The translations under genes and the position numbers were made by a program. A DNA stretch of 64,000 nucleotides from Ketogulonicigenium robustum (GTDB lineage: Bacteria > Pseudomonadota > Alphaproteobacteria > Rhodobacterales > Rhodobacteraceae). Positions within the stretch are counted from its first letter, which is position 1, and each line of letters opens with the position of its first letter. Below are positions 1 to 8,795 of this stretch, one piece after another. Under the pieces are notes generated by a model, which saw nothing but the letters and a program-made list of their open reading frames with translations, had not been told where the DNA came from and ran no database searches. The stretch spans positions 1,117,501-1,181,500 of the forward strand of contig NZ_CP019937.1 of the NCBI RefSeq assembly GCF_002117445.1. The letters are read 5' to 3'.

Positions 1-538
1 TGCGCGACAAAATCGGCGGCCAGCAGTAACGCGGCCCCAATCGCTACGGTGCAACCCAGACGGAGCGGTGCAACCCAGATTGATACCCGCCGATCTCGCC
101 AACCTTTGCGCCAACAGGGGGGCGGCCAAGGCGATGGAGTCAATCGGCCCGCCCGCAGAAATCGCCGCCGCCGCCAGGCAGATCGACACGCCGATCAACT
201 GCAACGCCGCCCGCTGCGGGTTCAGCCCCAAACTGGCCGCGCTAACGCGCCCCAGTTCCAACAACTTCAACTTCGGCGCCCACAGCAGTGCCAGCGAGGC
301 GCAAACTGCAAACCACCCGACCATTGGCAAAACTTGCGGCCAACTGACACCATTAAGGCTTCCATGCAGCCAAATCCGCGCGGCTTGGGCATCCTCCAGC
401 GGGGCGCAGCTGATCAGATAAGCGTTGAAGCACCAGTGCCGCCCATACATCTGCCAACGCAATCGGGCGCGCGCCAACCGCAATGCTTAGCAACACCAAC
501 CAGACCAGCGCGACGCTCATGACCTCCAGCCCGATCAT
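1..538 (-). pseudogene. Decayed FecCD-family iron/siderophore ABC permease
   Basis: The reverse strand from 538 encodes a short FecCD-type N-terminus, with the hallmark GARPI stretch after one hydrophobic segment. About 35 codons later, near 430, the reading changes frame and resumes in the C-terminal half of the same family (RIWLHGSLNG, then AAISAGGPIDSIALAAPLLAQ). Roughly 140 residues of a normal 330-residue permease are missing between the two parts. A second lesion lies at 47-79, where a 14-base sequence is repeated with a 19-base period. Removing 19 bases there restores an in-frame LLLAADFVA ending typical of the family. The gene runs off the left edge. Family assignment is from recognised motifs; loss of function is inferred from the two lesions. 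Confidence 0.75.
47..79. repeat. 14-bp direct repeat, period 19, inside the permease remnant
   Basis: CGGTGCAACCCAGA occurs at 47-60 and again at 66-79, separated by CGGAG. The 19-base offset is not a multiple of three and shifts the permease reading frame. This is consistent with a short slippage duplication, although the five bases after the second copy differ from the spacer. Confidence 0.85.
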
Positions 539-930
539 ACGCCACAACGTGCGGGGCGGGCTGGCATTGAAGGCGATGCTGACATAGGATGTCGGGCCAT
601 TTGTTGACAAAGTTAGTATAGCTTGCTGGCCGATGTCTAGACCGGTGCTGAAATGTTCTCGATGCGTCAATCATGTCAGCTGAGGGGGGCAGGCTTCGTG
701 ATCAGCTCGTATGGCGGAATCGCAGAAGATGAGGATTTCCGCGCAAGCGTTTACAAAACAACAAGATTTGTCAGACCAAAAATCCAATGGCATTTATGTG
801 GCCAACCAATGGTTGCCAAAATGGGCAAAGCCTACATTTCAAGTAAACGGCGCTGCAGGGGCACCAACAATATGCTCCTGTATCGGAACCATCAATAACG
901 CATAATCAATATTATGTAATATATAAGAAA
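539..930. other. Gene-free spacer, AT-richer than its surroundings
   Basis: Several short open frames cross this stretch, but none resembles a known protein or has a convincing ribosome site. The right part (about 700-930) is clearly AT-richer than the flanking genes. I see no tRNA, transposase remnant or convincing promoter. It is probably decayed or regulatory sequence next to the dead permease. Confidence 0.5.
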
Positions 931-958
931 AAAGCCGCATGCAAACACATGCGGCTTT
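931..958 (-). terminator. Rho-independent terminator of tsf
   Basis: A perfect 10-bp stem AAGCCGCATG/CATGCGGCTT (932-941 and 948-957) has a 6-base loop. On the minus strand it is followed by a T-rich run. It sits 15 bases beyond the tsf stop codon. Confidence 0.88.
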
Positions 959-972
959 CCATTATGGCCAGA

Positions 973-1881
973 TTAGCCTTGCAGGGTCTTGGCGACTTCT
1001 GCAGCGAAATCTTCTTCGACTTTCTCGATGCCTTCGCCAACGGCTACGCGAGCGTAACCGGTGATCTCGACGCCAGCGTCTTTGGCAGCTTGCTCAACAG
1101 TCAGGTCGGGGTTGATGACGAAAGCTTGGCCCAGCAGCGTGTTTTCTGCCAGGAACTTCTTCATGCGGCCCGGGATGATGTTGTTGTGGATGACTTGCTC
1201 GGGCTTGGGCTTGTCGGACGAGGAATTCTCTTCCAAAGCCTTTGCGGTTTGCACAGCCAGCTCGCGCTCGACCAGAACCGGATCAAGGGTGGCTTCCGAC
1301 AGCGACAGCGGCGCGGTTGCAGCGATGTGCATTGCGAACTGCTTGCCGATTTCTTGTGCCTTGTCCTCGGGACCATTCAGCGCGACCAGCACGCCAATGC
1401 GGCCCAGGCCTTCGCCAGCGGCGTTGTGGACGTACGACACGATGGTCGAACCTTCCAGAACGTGCATGCGGCGCAGGTTCAGGTTTTCGCCGATACGGGC
1501 GATTGCGTCGGTCAGGGCTTCCTCAACGGTCTGGCCGTTCAGGTCAGCAGCCTTGACAACTTCAATGGTGTCGCCGGTTTCCAGCGCGATCTTGGTGATC
1601 TCGCGGGCCAGATTTTGGAAATCAACGTTCTTGCCGACGAAGTCGGTTTCCGAGTTGATCTCGACTGCAACGCCGCGGCCGCCCGAAACGGCAACGCCAA
1701 CCAGACCTTCGGCCGCAACGCGGTCAGCCTTCTTGGCAGCCTTCGCAAGGCCCTTGGTGCGCAGCCAGTCGATAGCAGCTTCCATGTTGCCTTCGGTTTC
1801 GACAAGCGCCTTTTTGGCGTCCATCATGCCTGCGCCGGACAGTTCGCGCAGTTCTTTAACCATAGCAGCGGTGATCGACAT
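973..1881 (-). CDS. tsf: Elongation factor Ts
   Basis: EF-Ts is the guanine nucleotide exchange factor that recycles EF-Tu-GDP in the cytoplasm. The 302-residue product begins with the UBA-like N-terminal domain ([16 protein letters not shown]) and carries the TDFVGKN motif that contacts EF-Tu. The rest matches the two dimerisation repeats of the standard-length bacterial protein. The chosen ATG has GGAG six bases upstream; longer in-frame starts up to 1896 lack this. It follows rpsB on the same strand with a 72-base gap, the classic rpsB-tsf operon, and ends in a strong hairpin terminator. Confidence 0.98.
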   Translation of the reverse strand: MSITAAMVKELRELSGAGMMDAKKALVETEGNMEAAIDWLRTKGLAKAAKKADRVAAEGLVGVAVSGGRGVAVEINSETDFVGKNVDFQNLAREITKIALETGDTIEVVKAADLNGQTVEEALTDAIARIGENLNLRRMHVLEGSTIVSYVHNAAGEGLGRIGVLVALNGPEDKAQEIGKQFAMHIAATAPLSLSEATLDPVLVERELAVQTAKALEENSSSDKPKPEQVIHNNIIPGRMKKFLAENTLLGQAFVINPDLTVEQAAKDAGVEITGYARVAVGEGIEKVEEDFAAEVAKTLQG

Positions 1882-1953
1882 GGTCATCTCCATCAAAGGG
1901 GTGTGTGGTGTTCGGGCAGGTTAGCACCCCTGCCCGACAGTTTCACGAAAGCC

Positions 1954-2739
1954 TTAAGCTTCTTCTGCAGCGGCAGCGGCAGCGGCTTCTTCAGCCAAAG
2001 CAGCTTCGGCCAGCTCTTCCATCGCGCCCAGGTCAACACCTGCAGCACCCAGTTGAGCGTCCATGCCGTCCAGAGCCGCACGGGCAACCAGATCGGTGTA
2101 AAGTGCAATCGCGCGGGCCGCGTCGTCGTTACCCGGGATCACATAATCGACGCCTTCGGGCGAGCAGTTGGTGTCGACAACGGCGACAACCGGAATGCCC
2201 AGCTTGTTGGCTTCTTTGATGGCCAGCGATTCTTTGTTCACGTCGATGATGAACAGCAGATCGGGAACGCCGCCCATTTCGCGGATACCACCCAGCGAGG
2301 CTTGCAGTTTAGCCTGCTCGCGCTCCAGACCCAGACGCTCTTTCTTGGTCAGGCCTTCGAAGCCACGATCCGAGTATTCGTCGATCTGCTTCAGGGCTTG
2401 GATGCGCTGGCTGATGGTCTGCCAGTTGGTCAGCGTGCCGCCCAACCAACGGTGGTTGATGTAGTATTGTGCCGACTTTTCAGCAGCATCGGCGATAGCC
2501 GATTGAGCCTGACGCTTGGTGCCGACGAACAGAACGCGGCCGCCACGTGCAACGGTGTCGCGCACGACTTGCAGGGCTTTGTCCAGCATCGGAACGGTCT
2601 GGGTCAGGTCCAGAATGTGGATCCCGTTGCGCGAACCATAGATGTATTCGCCCATGCGCGGGTTCCAGCGCGAGGTTTGGTGACCAAAGTGAACGCCTGC
2701 TTCCAGCAGCTGGCGAATGGTGAACTCGGGAAGAGCCAT
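1954..2739 (-). CDS. rpsB: 30S ribosomal protein S2
   Basis: S2 binds the 30S subunit late in assembly and helps recruit S1. The 261-residue product starts [20 protein letters not shown] and shows the family signatures [11 protein letters not shown] and [12 protein letters not shown]. The C-terminus is a long alanine/glutamate-rich tail, common in alphaproteobacterial S2. The start is fixed by the MALPEFT N-terminus and an AAGGAAAG ribosome site; an upstream in-frame ATG at 2823 would add 28 residues not found in S2. It is the first gene of the rpsB-tsf pair and diverges from psuK. Confidence 0.98.
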   Translation of the reverse strand: MALPEFTIRQLLEAGVHFGHQTSRWNPRMGEYIYGSRNGIHILDLTQTVPMLDKALQVVRDTVARGGRVLFVGTKRQAQSAIADAAEKSAQYYINHRWLGGTLTNWQTISQRIQALKQIDEYSDRGFEGLTKKERLGLEREQAKLQASLGGIREMGGVPDLLFIIDVNKESLAIKEANKLGIPVVAVVDTNCSPEGVDYVIPGNDDAARAIALYTDLVARAALDGMDAQLGAAGVDLGAMEELAEAALAEEAAAAAAAEEA

Positions 2740-2925
2740 GTTCTTTCCTTTCCGGTTTATGGCCTTGGCGAAGGGTTCAGGGTCGCCCCCAACCGGTGGA
2801 CCTTGCAGGATTTCTCCCCGCATAGACCCGCCTTCGCCTGTGAAGTGCCGCCCCTTTAGTCCATCGCCATCACGATGTCCATAGCCCCACTTGCGGTTTC
2901 ATCACAGGCACGGCATCAGATAGCC

Positions 2926-3819
2926 ATGGAAAAGACAGCAGACATCCTTTGCATCGGCGCCGTGCTTTGGGACATCATCGGGCGCAGCGCAAGTCACATG
3001 CGTCTGGGTGCGGATGTGCCCGGACGGATCACACGCCTGCCGGGCGGCGTGGCGATGAATATCGCTATGACACTGGCTCGTTTCGGCCTTAATCCGGCGG
3101 TGCTATGCGCCACCGGCCGCGACCCCGAAGGCGACAGCCTGTTGGCCGAGGCTGCGGCCTTTGGCATTATCACCCGCTATGCCTACCGGTCCGACGACCT
3201 GCCAACCGACCGCTACATGGCGATCGAGGGCGCGAATGGCCTGATCGCCGCCGTGGCCGATGCCCACTCGCTGGAGGCCGCCGGGGCCAAGATCCTGCGC
3301 CCGCTAGAAGATGGCCGTCTGGGCCGCGATACCGCGCCGTGGACGGGCCCCGTCGCCCTTGACGGGAACCTGACAGTCGACCTGCTGCACACCATCGCCC
3401 ATTCGCCCCTGTTCAGGAACGCGGACCTTCGCGTCGCCCCCGCCAGCCCGGGCAAAGCTGAACGCTTGCTGGCGCTGATCGGCCACCCTCGCGTCACCCT
3501 CTATGTCAACCTTGAAGAGGCCGGGCTTTTGTGCCAATGCGAGTTCTCCGACAGTAGCTCGGCCGCTTTGGGGCTGATGCAACGCGGCGTTAGGCATGTT
3601 CTGGTGACAGACGGCGGGCGTGCAGCGGCGGACGGGTTTGACGGTGATGTTATCACCCATTGCCCGCCTTCGGTGCTAGTTACGCGCGTGACTGGTGCAG
3701 GTGATACATTCATGGCGGCGCATATCGTGTCCGAACGCGCCGGAATGGACAGGGCCAGCGCCCTTGCCCGTGCTTCGAAAGCCGCCGCTACATACGTTTC
3801 GGGAGATACACCCCTATGA
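2926..3819 (+). CDS. psuK: PfkB-family kinase, probable pseudouridine kinase
   Basis: This is a ribokinase-fold sugar kinase of about 297 residues. It opens with ILCIGAVLWDIIGR, has the PfkB GG motif in PGGVAMNIAM, and near the C-terminus carries the anion-hole and catalytic-base motif TGAGDTF. It overlaps psuG by four bases (ATGA), which strongly suggests the substrate is pseudouridine, phosphorylated to the 5'-phosphate for the next enzyme. The start is uncertain: ATG 2926 gives a normal kinase N-terminus, whereas ATG 2875 would add 17 residues. Neither has a good ribosome site. Confidence 0.88.
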   Translation: MEKTADILCIGAVLWDIIGRSASHMRLGADVPGRITRLPGGVAMNIAMTLARFGLNPAVLCATGRDPEGDSLLAEAAAFGIITRYAYRSDDLPTDRYMAIEGANGLIAAVADAHSLEAAGAKILRPLEDGRLGRDTAPWTGPVALDGNLTVDLLHTIAHSPLFRNADLRVAPASPGKAERLLALIGHPRVTLYVNLEEAGLLCQCEFSDSSSAALGLMQRGVRHVLVTDGGRAAADGFDGDVITHCPPSVLVTRVTGAGDTFMAAHIVSERAGMDRASALARASKAAATYVSGDTPL

Positions 3820-4724
3820 CGACACTTCCCATGGTTTTCGCCCCCGAGGTTGAAGCCGCCCGCGCCGCAGGCAAGCCCATCGTCGCGCTGGAATCCACCA
3901 TCATCACCCACGGCATGCCGTTTCCGCAGAACGTGGAAACCGCCCGCCTGGTCGAGGCCGAGGTGCGCAGCCAAGGCGCAACCCCCGCAACCATCGCCAT
4001 CTTGGGCGGCACGCTGCATATTGGCCTAACCGATGCCGAGCTGGACCAACTGGGCCAGATGAAAGACGTGATGAAGGTCAGCCGCGCCGACATGCCCGTC
4101 TGCATCGCCCAAGGGCGTAACGGTGCCACCACCGTCGCCGCCACGATGATCGCCGCGCATCTGGCCGGTATCAAAGTCTTCGCCACCGGCGGCGTCGGCG
4201 GCGTGCACCGCGGGGCCGAAACCAGCTTCGACATCTCGGCCGACCTGCCCGAGCTGGGCCAAACGCCCGTCACCGTCGTCTGCGCTGGCGCCAAGGCGAT
4301 CCTCGATCTGCCCAAGACCTTCGAATATCTGGAAACCTTGGGTGTGCCGGTCATCGCTTACGGCCAAGACAACCTGCCCGCCTTCTGGTCGCGCGACAGC
4401 GGCATCAAAGCCCCCCTGCGCATGGATGACCCCGCCGACATCGCCAAAGCTGCCGCCATGCGCGCCGCCATGGGCCTGCCGGGCGGCCAGCTGATCGCCA
4501 ACCCGATCCCGCTTGACGCCGAAATCACCGCCGACATCCTTGCCCCCCACATCGCCGCCGCATTGGCCGAGGTGGACAGCGGCAATGTCGCGGCCAAAGC
4601 CGTCACGCCCTTCCTTCTGCAGCGTTTGTTCGAACTGACAGACGGTGCATCGCTGACGGCAAACATCGCTTTGGTGCTGAATAACGCCCGCTTGGCTGCC
4701 CGAATCGCAGCCGCAATGGCCTGA
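3816..4724 (+). CDS. psuG: Pseudouridine-5'-phosphate glycosidase
   Basis: PsuG cleaves the C-C glycosidic bond of pseudouridine 5'-phosphate to uracil and ribose 5-phosphate, completing salvage of pseudouridine from RNA turnover. The 302-residue protein has the family features ALESTIITHGMPFPQN near the N-terminus, GRNGATTVAATM and ATGGVGGVHRGAE in the middle, and a DIPADL-like stretch here reading DISADL. Length is normal for the family. It is translationally coupled to the kinase upstream. Inverted repeats at 4741-4768 and 4829-4847 follow the stop. Confidence 0.95.
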   Translation: MTTLPMVFAPEVEAARAAGKPIVALESTIITHGMPFPQNVETARLVEAEVRSQGATPATIAILGGTLHIGLTDAELDQLGQMKDVMKVSRADMPVCIAQGRNGATTVAATMIAAHLAGIKVFATGGVGGVHRGAETSFDISADLPELGQTPVTVVCAGAKAILDLPKTFEYLETLGVPVIAYGQDNLPAFWSRDSGIKAPLRMDDPADIAKAAAMRAAMGLPGGQLIANPIPLDAEITADILAPHIAAALAEVDSGNVAAKAVTPFLLQRLFELTDGASLTANIALVLNNARLAARIAAAMA

Positions 4725-4740
4725 TAACAGCTTGATTCTA

Positions 4741-4768
4741 GGGCGGGTCGGCCAAGTCCGACTCGCCC
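4741..4768 (+). terminator. Candidate hairpin terminator after psuG
   Basis: An 11-bp stem, GGGCGGGTCGG against CCGACTCGCCC with one G-U pair, has a 6-base loop and starts 16 bases after the psuG stop. No T-run follows, so termination here may be weak or Rho-assisted. Confidence 0.45.
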
Positions 4769-4828
4769 GAATCCGGCCGAAAAAGTTCGGGAAAATACCC
4801 GCAAACCTCAACGAATTAAAGAAAAAAA

Positions 4829-4847
4829 CGCCGGCACAAGGCCGGCG
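4829..4847. repeat. Short GC-rich hairpin with adjacent A-run
   Basis: A 7-bp stem CGCCGGC/GCCGGCG has a 5-base loop and is preceded by seven A residues. In minus-strand reading this looks like a terminator, yet no minus-strand gene lies upstream of it. It may block antisense transcription or be part of the leader of the next gene. Confidence 0.5.
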
Positions 4848-4994
4848 CTAAGTCTTTGAGGCAGGTTTCATACAGGCAAGAAACCTATCGAGCAGTGACT
4901 TATCTTTAATCGCTTTCCGCATACGATTCCAGCTAAAAGTTTGAAATGCCTCACCTCAGCGGCTAATCTGGCGAAAACAACCGGGGCCCAGCAG

Positions 4995-6809
4995 ATGAGA
5001 ATCCTTCGATATAGTTTTGCAGGGGCCCTTTTCGCCCTTGCCAGCAGCCCAAGCGCGCTTTTGGCCGAGCCGTCCTATGGCTTGGCCATGTATGGCGAAC
5101 CCGCCCTGCCCGCCGACTTCGACCACCTGCCCTATGCCAACCCCGACGCCCCCACCGGCGGCCGCGTCGTCACAGCCGAGGTCGGGGCCTTCGACAGCCT
5201 GAACCCCTATGTCCTCAAAGGCAGCGTGCCGTGGCAACTGTCCTACCTCACCGGCGAAAGCCTGATGGGCCGCTCGCTTGATGAACCCTTCACCCTTTAC
5301 GGGCTGCTGGCCGAAAGCGTCGAAACCGCGCCCGACCGCTCTTGGGTCGAATTCACGCTGAACCCCGCCGCGCGCTTTTCCGACGGCAGCCCCGTCACGG
5401 TTGAAGATGTGATCTGGTCGTTCGAAACCCTCGGCACTGAAGGCCACCCGCGCTATTCCACCTTCTGGTCGAAAGTGGCCGAAATTGCGCCCGTGGGCGA
5501 ACGCGGCGTCCGCATCACCTTCAACACCATCGACCGCGAACTGCCCCTGCTGGCCGCGCTGCGCCCTATTCTGAAGAAATCGCAGTGGGACGGCCTTGAT
5601 TTTGCCAATAACGACGGCATCACCGTGGTGCCCGTCACATCCGGCCCCTACGTCGTCGACCGCTTTGAGACCGGCCGCTACGTCTCGCTGCGCCGCAACC
5701 CCGATTATTGGGGCGCCGACATTCCCTTCCGGCGCGGCACCATGAACCTTGACGAAGTCCGCTTCGACTTCTTCGGCAACGAAACCGCCGCGTTCGAGGC
5801 CTTCAAGATCGGCCAAGTCAACTTCACCCGCGAAACCAACGTGCTGCGCTGGCAAACCCAATATGACTTCCCCCGCACCCGCTCGGGCGAGGTAGTGCTG
5901 GCCGAACTTGCCCACCAGCGCCCCACCGGCATGACCGGCCTTGTGATGAACAGCCGCCTGCCGCAATTCGCCGACTGGCGCGTGCGCGAGGCGCTGATCC
6001 AAGCCTTCAACTTCGAATTCATCAACGAAACGGTCAACGGCCAGCCCCAGCCGCGCATCGAAAGCTACTTCGGCAACTCGCCCCTCGGCATGACGCCGGG
6101 CACGGCAACCGGCCGCGTCGCCGAAATGCTCGCCCCCTTTGCCGACACCCTCATCCCCGGCACGCTCGAAGGGTATACCTTCCCTGTCTCGGACGGCTCG
6201 GAACGCAACCGCGCCGGTATCACCCGCGCGCTTGATATGTTTGCGCAGGCGGGTTGGAACGTCGGCAGCGACGGCGTCATGCGCAACGCCGATGGCACTG
6301 CGTTCACCTTCGACATCGTCGTCGAAACCAGCGCGGGCGAGGTAAAATCGATCATCGACATCTACACCCAAGCCCTCTCGCGCCTCGGCATCACCGCAAA
6401 TGTCATCAGCGTCGATCCCGCCCAATACCGCGAGCGGACCGATAAATACGACTTCGGCATGACCTACTTCCGCCGCGGCCTCACGCTTAGCCCCGGCAAC
6501 GAACAATACCTTTATTGGGGTTCGGAAGGCGCCGATACCATCGGCGGGCGCAACATGATGGGCGTCAAATCCCCCGCGATCGACGCCATGATCAACCAAC
6601 TGCTGACCGCCGACAGCAACGATGACTTCATCGCCGCCGCCCAATCGCTCGACCGACTGCTGACGGCGGGGCGCTACGTCATCCCGCTTTATCAATGGAA
6701 CGTCTCGCGCATCGCTTACGACGCCACGCTGCACTATCCCGAACACCACCCCATATTTGGCGACTGGCCCGGCTGGATGCCCGAAGTCTGGTGGTCCGCG
6801 GCCCCCTAA
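4995..6809 (+). CDS. Extracellular solute-binding protein family 5, YejA-like
   Basis: This is a periplasmic receptor of an oligopeptide/dipeptide-type ABC transporter (SBP_bac_5). The 604-residue precursor has a Sec signal peptide over about the first 24 residues, cleaved near LLA-EPS. The mature part has the family sequence RFSDGSPVTVEDVIWSFETL and a late SGPYVVDRF stretch. Its resemblance to YejA (peptide or microcin C-type substrates) comes from the N-terminal YGEPALPADFDHLPYANPDAP region. No permease or ATPase genes are nearby, so its transporter partners must lie elsewhere. ATG 4995 is preferred because it places the signal peptide at the N-terminus; ATG 4941 would add 18 polar residues. 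Confidence 0.9.
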   Translation: MRILRYSFAGALFALASSPSALLAEPSYGLAMYGEPALPADFDHLPYANPDAPTGGRVVTAEVGAFDSLNPYVLKGSVPWQLSYLTGESLMGRSLDEPFTLYGLLAESVETAPDRSWVEFTLNPAARFSDGSPVTVEDVIWSFETLGTEGHPRYSTFWSKVAEIAPVGERGVRITFNTIDRELPLLAALRPILKKSQWDGLDFANNDGITVVPVTSGPYVVDRFETGRYVSLRRNPDYWGADIPFRRGTMNLDEVRFDFFGNETAAFEAFKIGQVNFTRETNVLRWQTQYDFPRTRSGEVVLAELAHQRPTGMTGLVMNSRLPQFADWRVREALIQAFNFEFINETVNGQPQPRIESYFGNSPLGMTPGTATGRVAEMLAPFADTLIPGTLEGYTFPVSDGSERNRAGITRALDMFAQAGWNVGSDGVMRNADGTAFTFDIVVETSAGEVKSIIDIYTQALSRLGITANVISVDPAQYRERTDKYDFGMTYFRRGLTLSPGNEQYLYWGSEGADTIGGRNMMGVKSPAIDAMINQLLTADSNDDFIAAAQSLDRLLTAGRYVIPLYQWNVSRIAYDATLHYPEHHPIFGDWPGWMPEVWWSAAP

Positions 6810-6847
6810 AACCGCAACGTTCAAGGAAATGTGAACTTGCATTGATA

Positions 6848-6883
6848 CCGTCAGGGGACTACCAAGACCGGCACCCCTGACGG
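6848..6883 (+). promoter_or_regulatory. Perfect 10-bp inverted repeat ending at the next gene's ribosome site
   Basis: CCGTCAGGGG (6848-6857) is exactly complementary to CCCCTGACGG (6874-6883), with a 16-base spacer. The right arm ends nine bases before the ATG at 6893 and touches the GGAA ribosome site. There is no T-run, so it is not a standard terminator. It could be an operator or an RNA hairpin acting on translation. Confidence 0.5.
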
Positions 6884-6892
6884 AACTTCCCT

Positions 6893-7552
6893 ATGATAAA
6901 GCTCGATATCCTCGGCGACCCGACCGATTCATGGTCTATGATCGCTCTTGTGGCGCTGCAGGCCGCCTTGGCCGAAGCTGACGAAAACCCCTTTGTCATC
7001 GAATGGCACCCGCTGCGGCGTTTTGCCCAGCTCGACCCCGCAGGGGCCCCGCGCCACACCATCCTCGAACCCGCTCTCGGCGGGCGCGAGGGGCTGGCCA
7101 AACACGACGCCGAAATCACCGCCGCTGCCACCGCACTGGGGCGCGAGGTGAACCTGCACAAGGTCACCCACCTGCCGAACCCCATGAACGCGCTGCGCCT
7201 GATCCACTGGGCCGGCCTCGAGGGGCACCAGATCGACGCGGTCGAGGCCCTGCAAACCGCCTACTTCCGCGACGGTGCCGATATCGGCGACACCGATGTC
7301 CTCGTGCAGATCGCCACAACCCTCGGCATGGATGGCCTCGCGATCCGCCGCCTGCTGGCCGGCCCCGCCGATGCAGCCGATCTGCGCGCCCGCGAGGCTC
7401 ATTCGCGTAAAATGGGTGTCAAAGCCGTCCCAACCTTCATCGTCGACCAGCACCACGTTCTCGCCGGCGCCCAAACACCTGCCCTCTGGCTCTCAGTCAT
7501 CAAGGAACTTACGGACAGCGACCACCCTCCGGCAAACGCTGTGCTGCATTAA
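6893..7552 (+). CDS. DsbA/FrnE-family thioredoxin-fold protein lacking both active-site cysteines
   Basis: The 219-residue cytoplasmic protein (no signal peptide) aligns along its length with FrnE-type DsbA-like oxidoreductases: the LDIxxDP start, PNPMNALRLIHWAG, AYFRDGADIGD, and the cis-proline region MGVKAVPTFIVD near residue 180. The CPWC redox motif is replaced by DSWS at about residues 12-15, so both cysteines are gone while the tryptophan remains. Classical disulfide chemistry is therefore unlikely; the fold could serve as a glutathione-dependent isomerase-like or binding protein. It lies four bases upstream of the Bcr/CflA exporter and is probably co-transcribed with it. Confidence 0.8.
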   Translation: MIKLDILGDPTDSWSMIALVALQAALAEADENPFVIEWHPLRRFAQLDPAGAPRHTILEPALGGREGLAKHDAEITAAATALGREVNLHKVTHLPNPMNALRLIHWAGLEGHQIDAVEALQTAYFRDGADIGDTDVLVQIATTLGMDGLAIRRLLAGPADAADLRAREAHSRKMGVKAVPTFIVDQHHVLAGAQTPALWLSVIKELTDSDHPPANAVLH

Positions 7553-7556
7553 ACAC

Positions 7557-8768
7557 ATGGAACACCGAACCCCCACAAATCCACTATCAATGGTCGAATT
7601 CGTCGCTTTGATGGCCCTACTGACAGCCGTCGTCGCCTTCTCGATGGATTCGATGCTACCGCAGATCTCGCAAATCGGCCTCGAACTCAGCCCCGAACGG
7701 CCGAACCTCAGCCTGCTGGTCATCACCACCTTTACGCTCGGCCTCGGTTGCGGGACGCTGTTCGTCGGCGTGCTGGCCGACAGGTTCGGCCGCAAAGCGG
7801 TCATCCTTAGCGGCCTTGCCATCTATGCCATCGGGGCGGTGATCTCGTGGTCGTCGCAGTCCATCGTGCCCATGCTGATCGGCCGGTTCATCGCAGGCAT
7901 GGGCGGCGCGGCCCCGCGCATCGTCACTATCGCCATGATCCGCGACATCTACTCGGGCCGCGAAATGGCCCGCATCATGTCGTTCGTGATGACGGTCTTC
8001 AGCCTCGTGCCCGCACTCGCGCCCTCTATCGGCGCGCTGCTGGCCCATGCCGATGGCTGGCGCACGGTGTTCCTATCTTTCGTCCTTTTCGCACTGATCG
8101 CGGGCGTCTGGGTCAGCCTGCGCCAACCCGAAACCCTGCCGCTCCCCGAACGCCGCCCCATCAAAGGCACCGTCATCTGGGCCGGCGTGAAAGAGGTCTT
8201 CGCCCACCCTATCGTGCGCCTGTCGCTGATCATCCAAGCGCTGTTCTTCGGCACGATGTTCACGCTGCTCTCCACGGCCGAGCCGCTTTACCATCGGGTC
8301 TACGGCGTCACCAACGCCTTCCCGCTGTGGTTTGGCCTCAGCGCCGTCATTGCAATGGGCTTCAGTCTGCTGAACGCACGCATCGTCATGCGGTTTGCCG
8401 TGCGCAATATCATCATGACAACGCTGTCGGTGCAGGTCGCCATCTCGCTGCTCTATCTGCTGATCCGCACGCTGCACTTGCCGCAAGAAGTCGAATTCGT
8501 TTTCTTCTTCATCTGGACAGCCTCGATCTTCGCCCAAGGCGCGCTGACGATGGGCAACCTCAACACCGTCGCCATGATGCCGATGGGCCATATCGCCGGC
8601 CTTGCCGCATCGGTCTTGGCCGCGGCAGGCACCATCGGCGGCACGCTGATCGCAACCGCAATCGGCCAAACGATCACCGACAGGCCCGAACCGGTGGCCA
8701 TCGCGGTGGTGGTTATCGCCAGTCTCTCGCTCTTCCTCGCGCGCGGGCTTCCGAACAAAGTGCTATAA
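7557..8768 (+). CDS. Bcr/CflA-type MFS drug exporter
   Basis: This is an inner-membrane major facilitator protein of 403 residues with about twelve hydrophobic segments. The loop 2-3 signature is clear (GVLADRFGRKAVILSG), and the next stretch IGRFIAGMGGAAPRI resembles the Bcr/CflA multidrug antiporters. Such proteins export drugs, sulfonamides or small metabolites using the proton gradient. The start at 7557 follows the previous stop by four bases, giving a two-gene operon. The open frame extends further upstream, but that part overlaps the preceding gene. The gene ends in a bidirectional terminator. Confidence 0.9.
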   Translation: MEHRTPTNPLSMVEFVALMALLTAVVAFSMDSMLPQISQIGLELSPERPNLSLLVITTFTLGLGCGTLFVGVLADRFGRKAVILSGLAIYAIGAVISWSSQSIVPMLIGRFIAGMGGAAPRIVTIAMIRDIYSGREMARIMSFVMTVFSLVPALAPSIGALLAHADGWRTVFLSFVLFALIAGVWVSLRQPETLPLPERRPIKGTVIWAGVKEVFAHPIVRLSLIIQALFFGTMFTLLSTAEPLYHRVYGVTNAFPLWFGLSAVIAMGFSLLNARIVMRFAVRNIIMTTLSVQVAISLLYLLIRTLHLPQEVEFVFFFIWTASIFAQGALTMGNLNTVAMMPMGHIAGLAASVLAAAGTIGGTLIATAIGQTITDRPEPVAIAVVVIASLSLFLARGLPNKVL

Positions 8769-8769
8769 G

Positions 8770-8795
8770 AAAAGGGGCCGCAAGGCCCCTTTTTT
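8770..8795. terminator. Bidirectional terminator between exporter gene and hflX
   Basis: The stem GGGGCC/GGCCCC (8774-8779, 8784-8789) has a GCAA loop. It is flanked by A residues on the left and six T residues on the right, so it can stop transcription from both convergent genes. Confidence 0.88.

Noticed and set aside
653-898. Short plus-strand frames in the left spacer
   Set aside because: No ribosome site, no recognisable protein features and AT-rich composition unlike real genes here.
949-2859. Very long open frame on the plus strand opposite tsf and rpsB
   Set aside because: It is the complement of two certain ribosomal/translation genes; high GC and strong codon bias leave the opposite frame open. 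No domain is recognisable.
4829-4847. Possible repeat unit of a CRISPR array or REP element
   Set aside because: The hairpin occurs once and I saw no second copy in the window; it is listed only as a lone hairpin.
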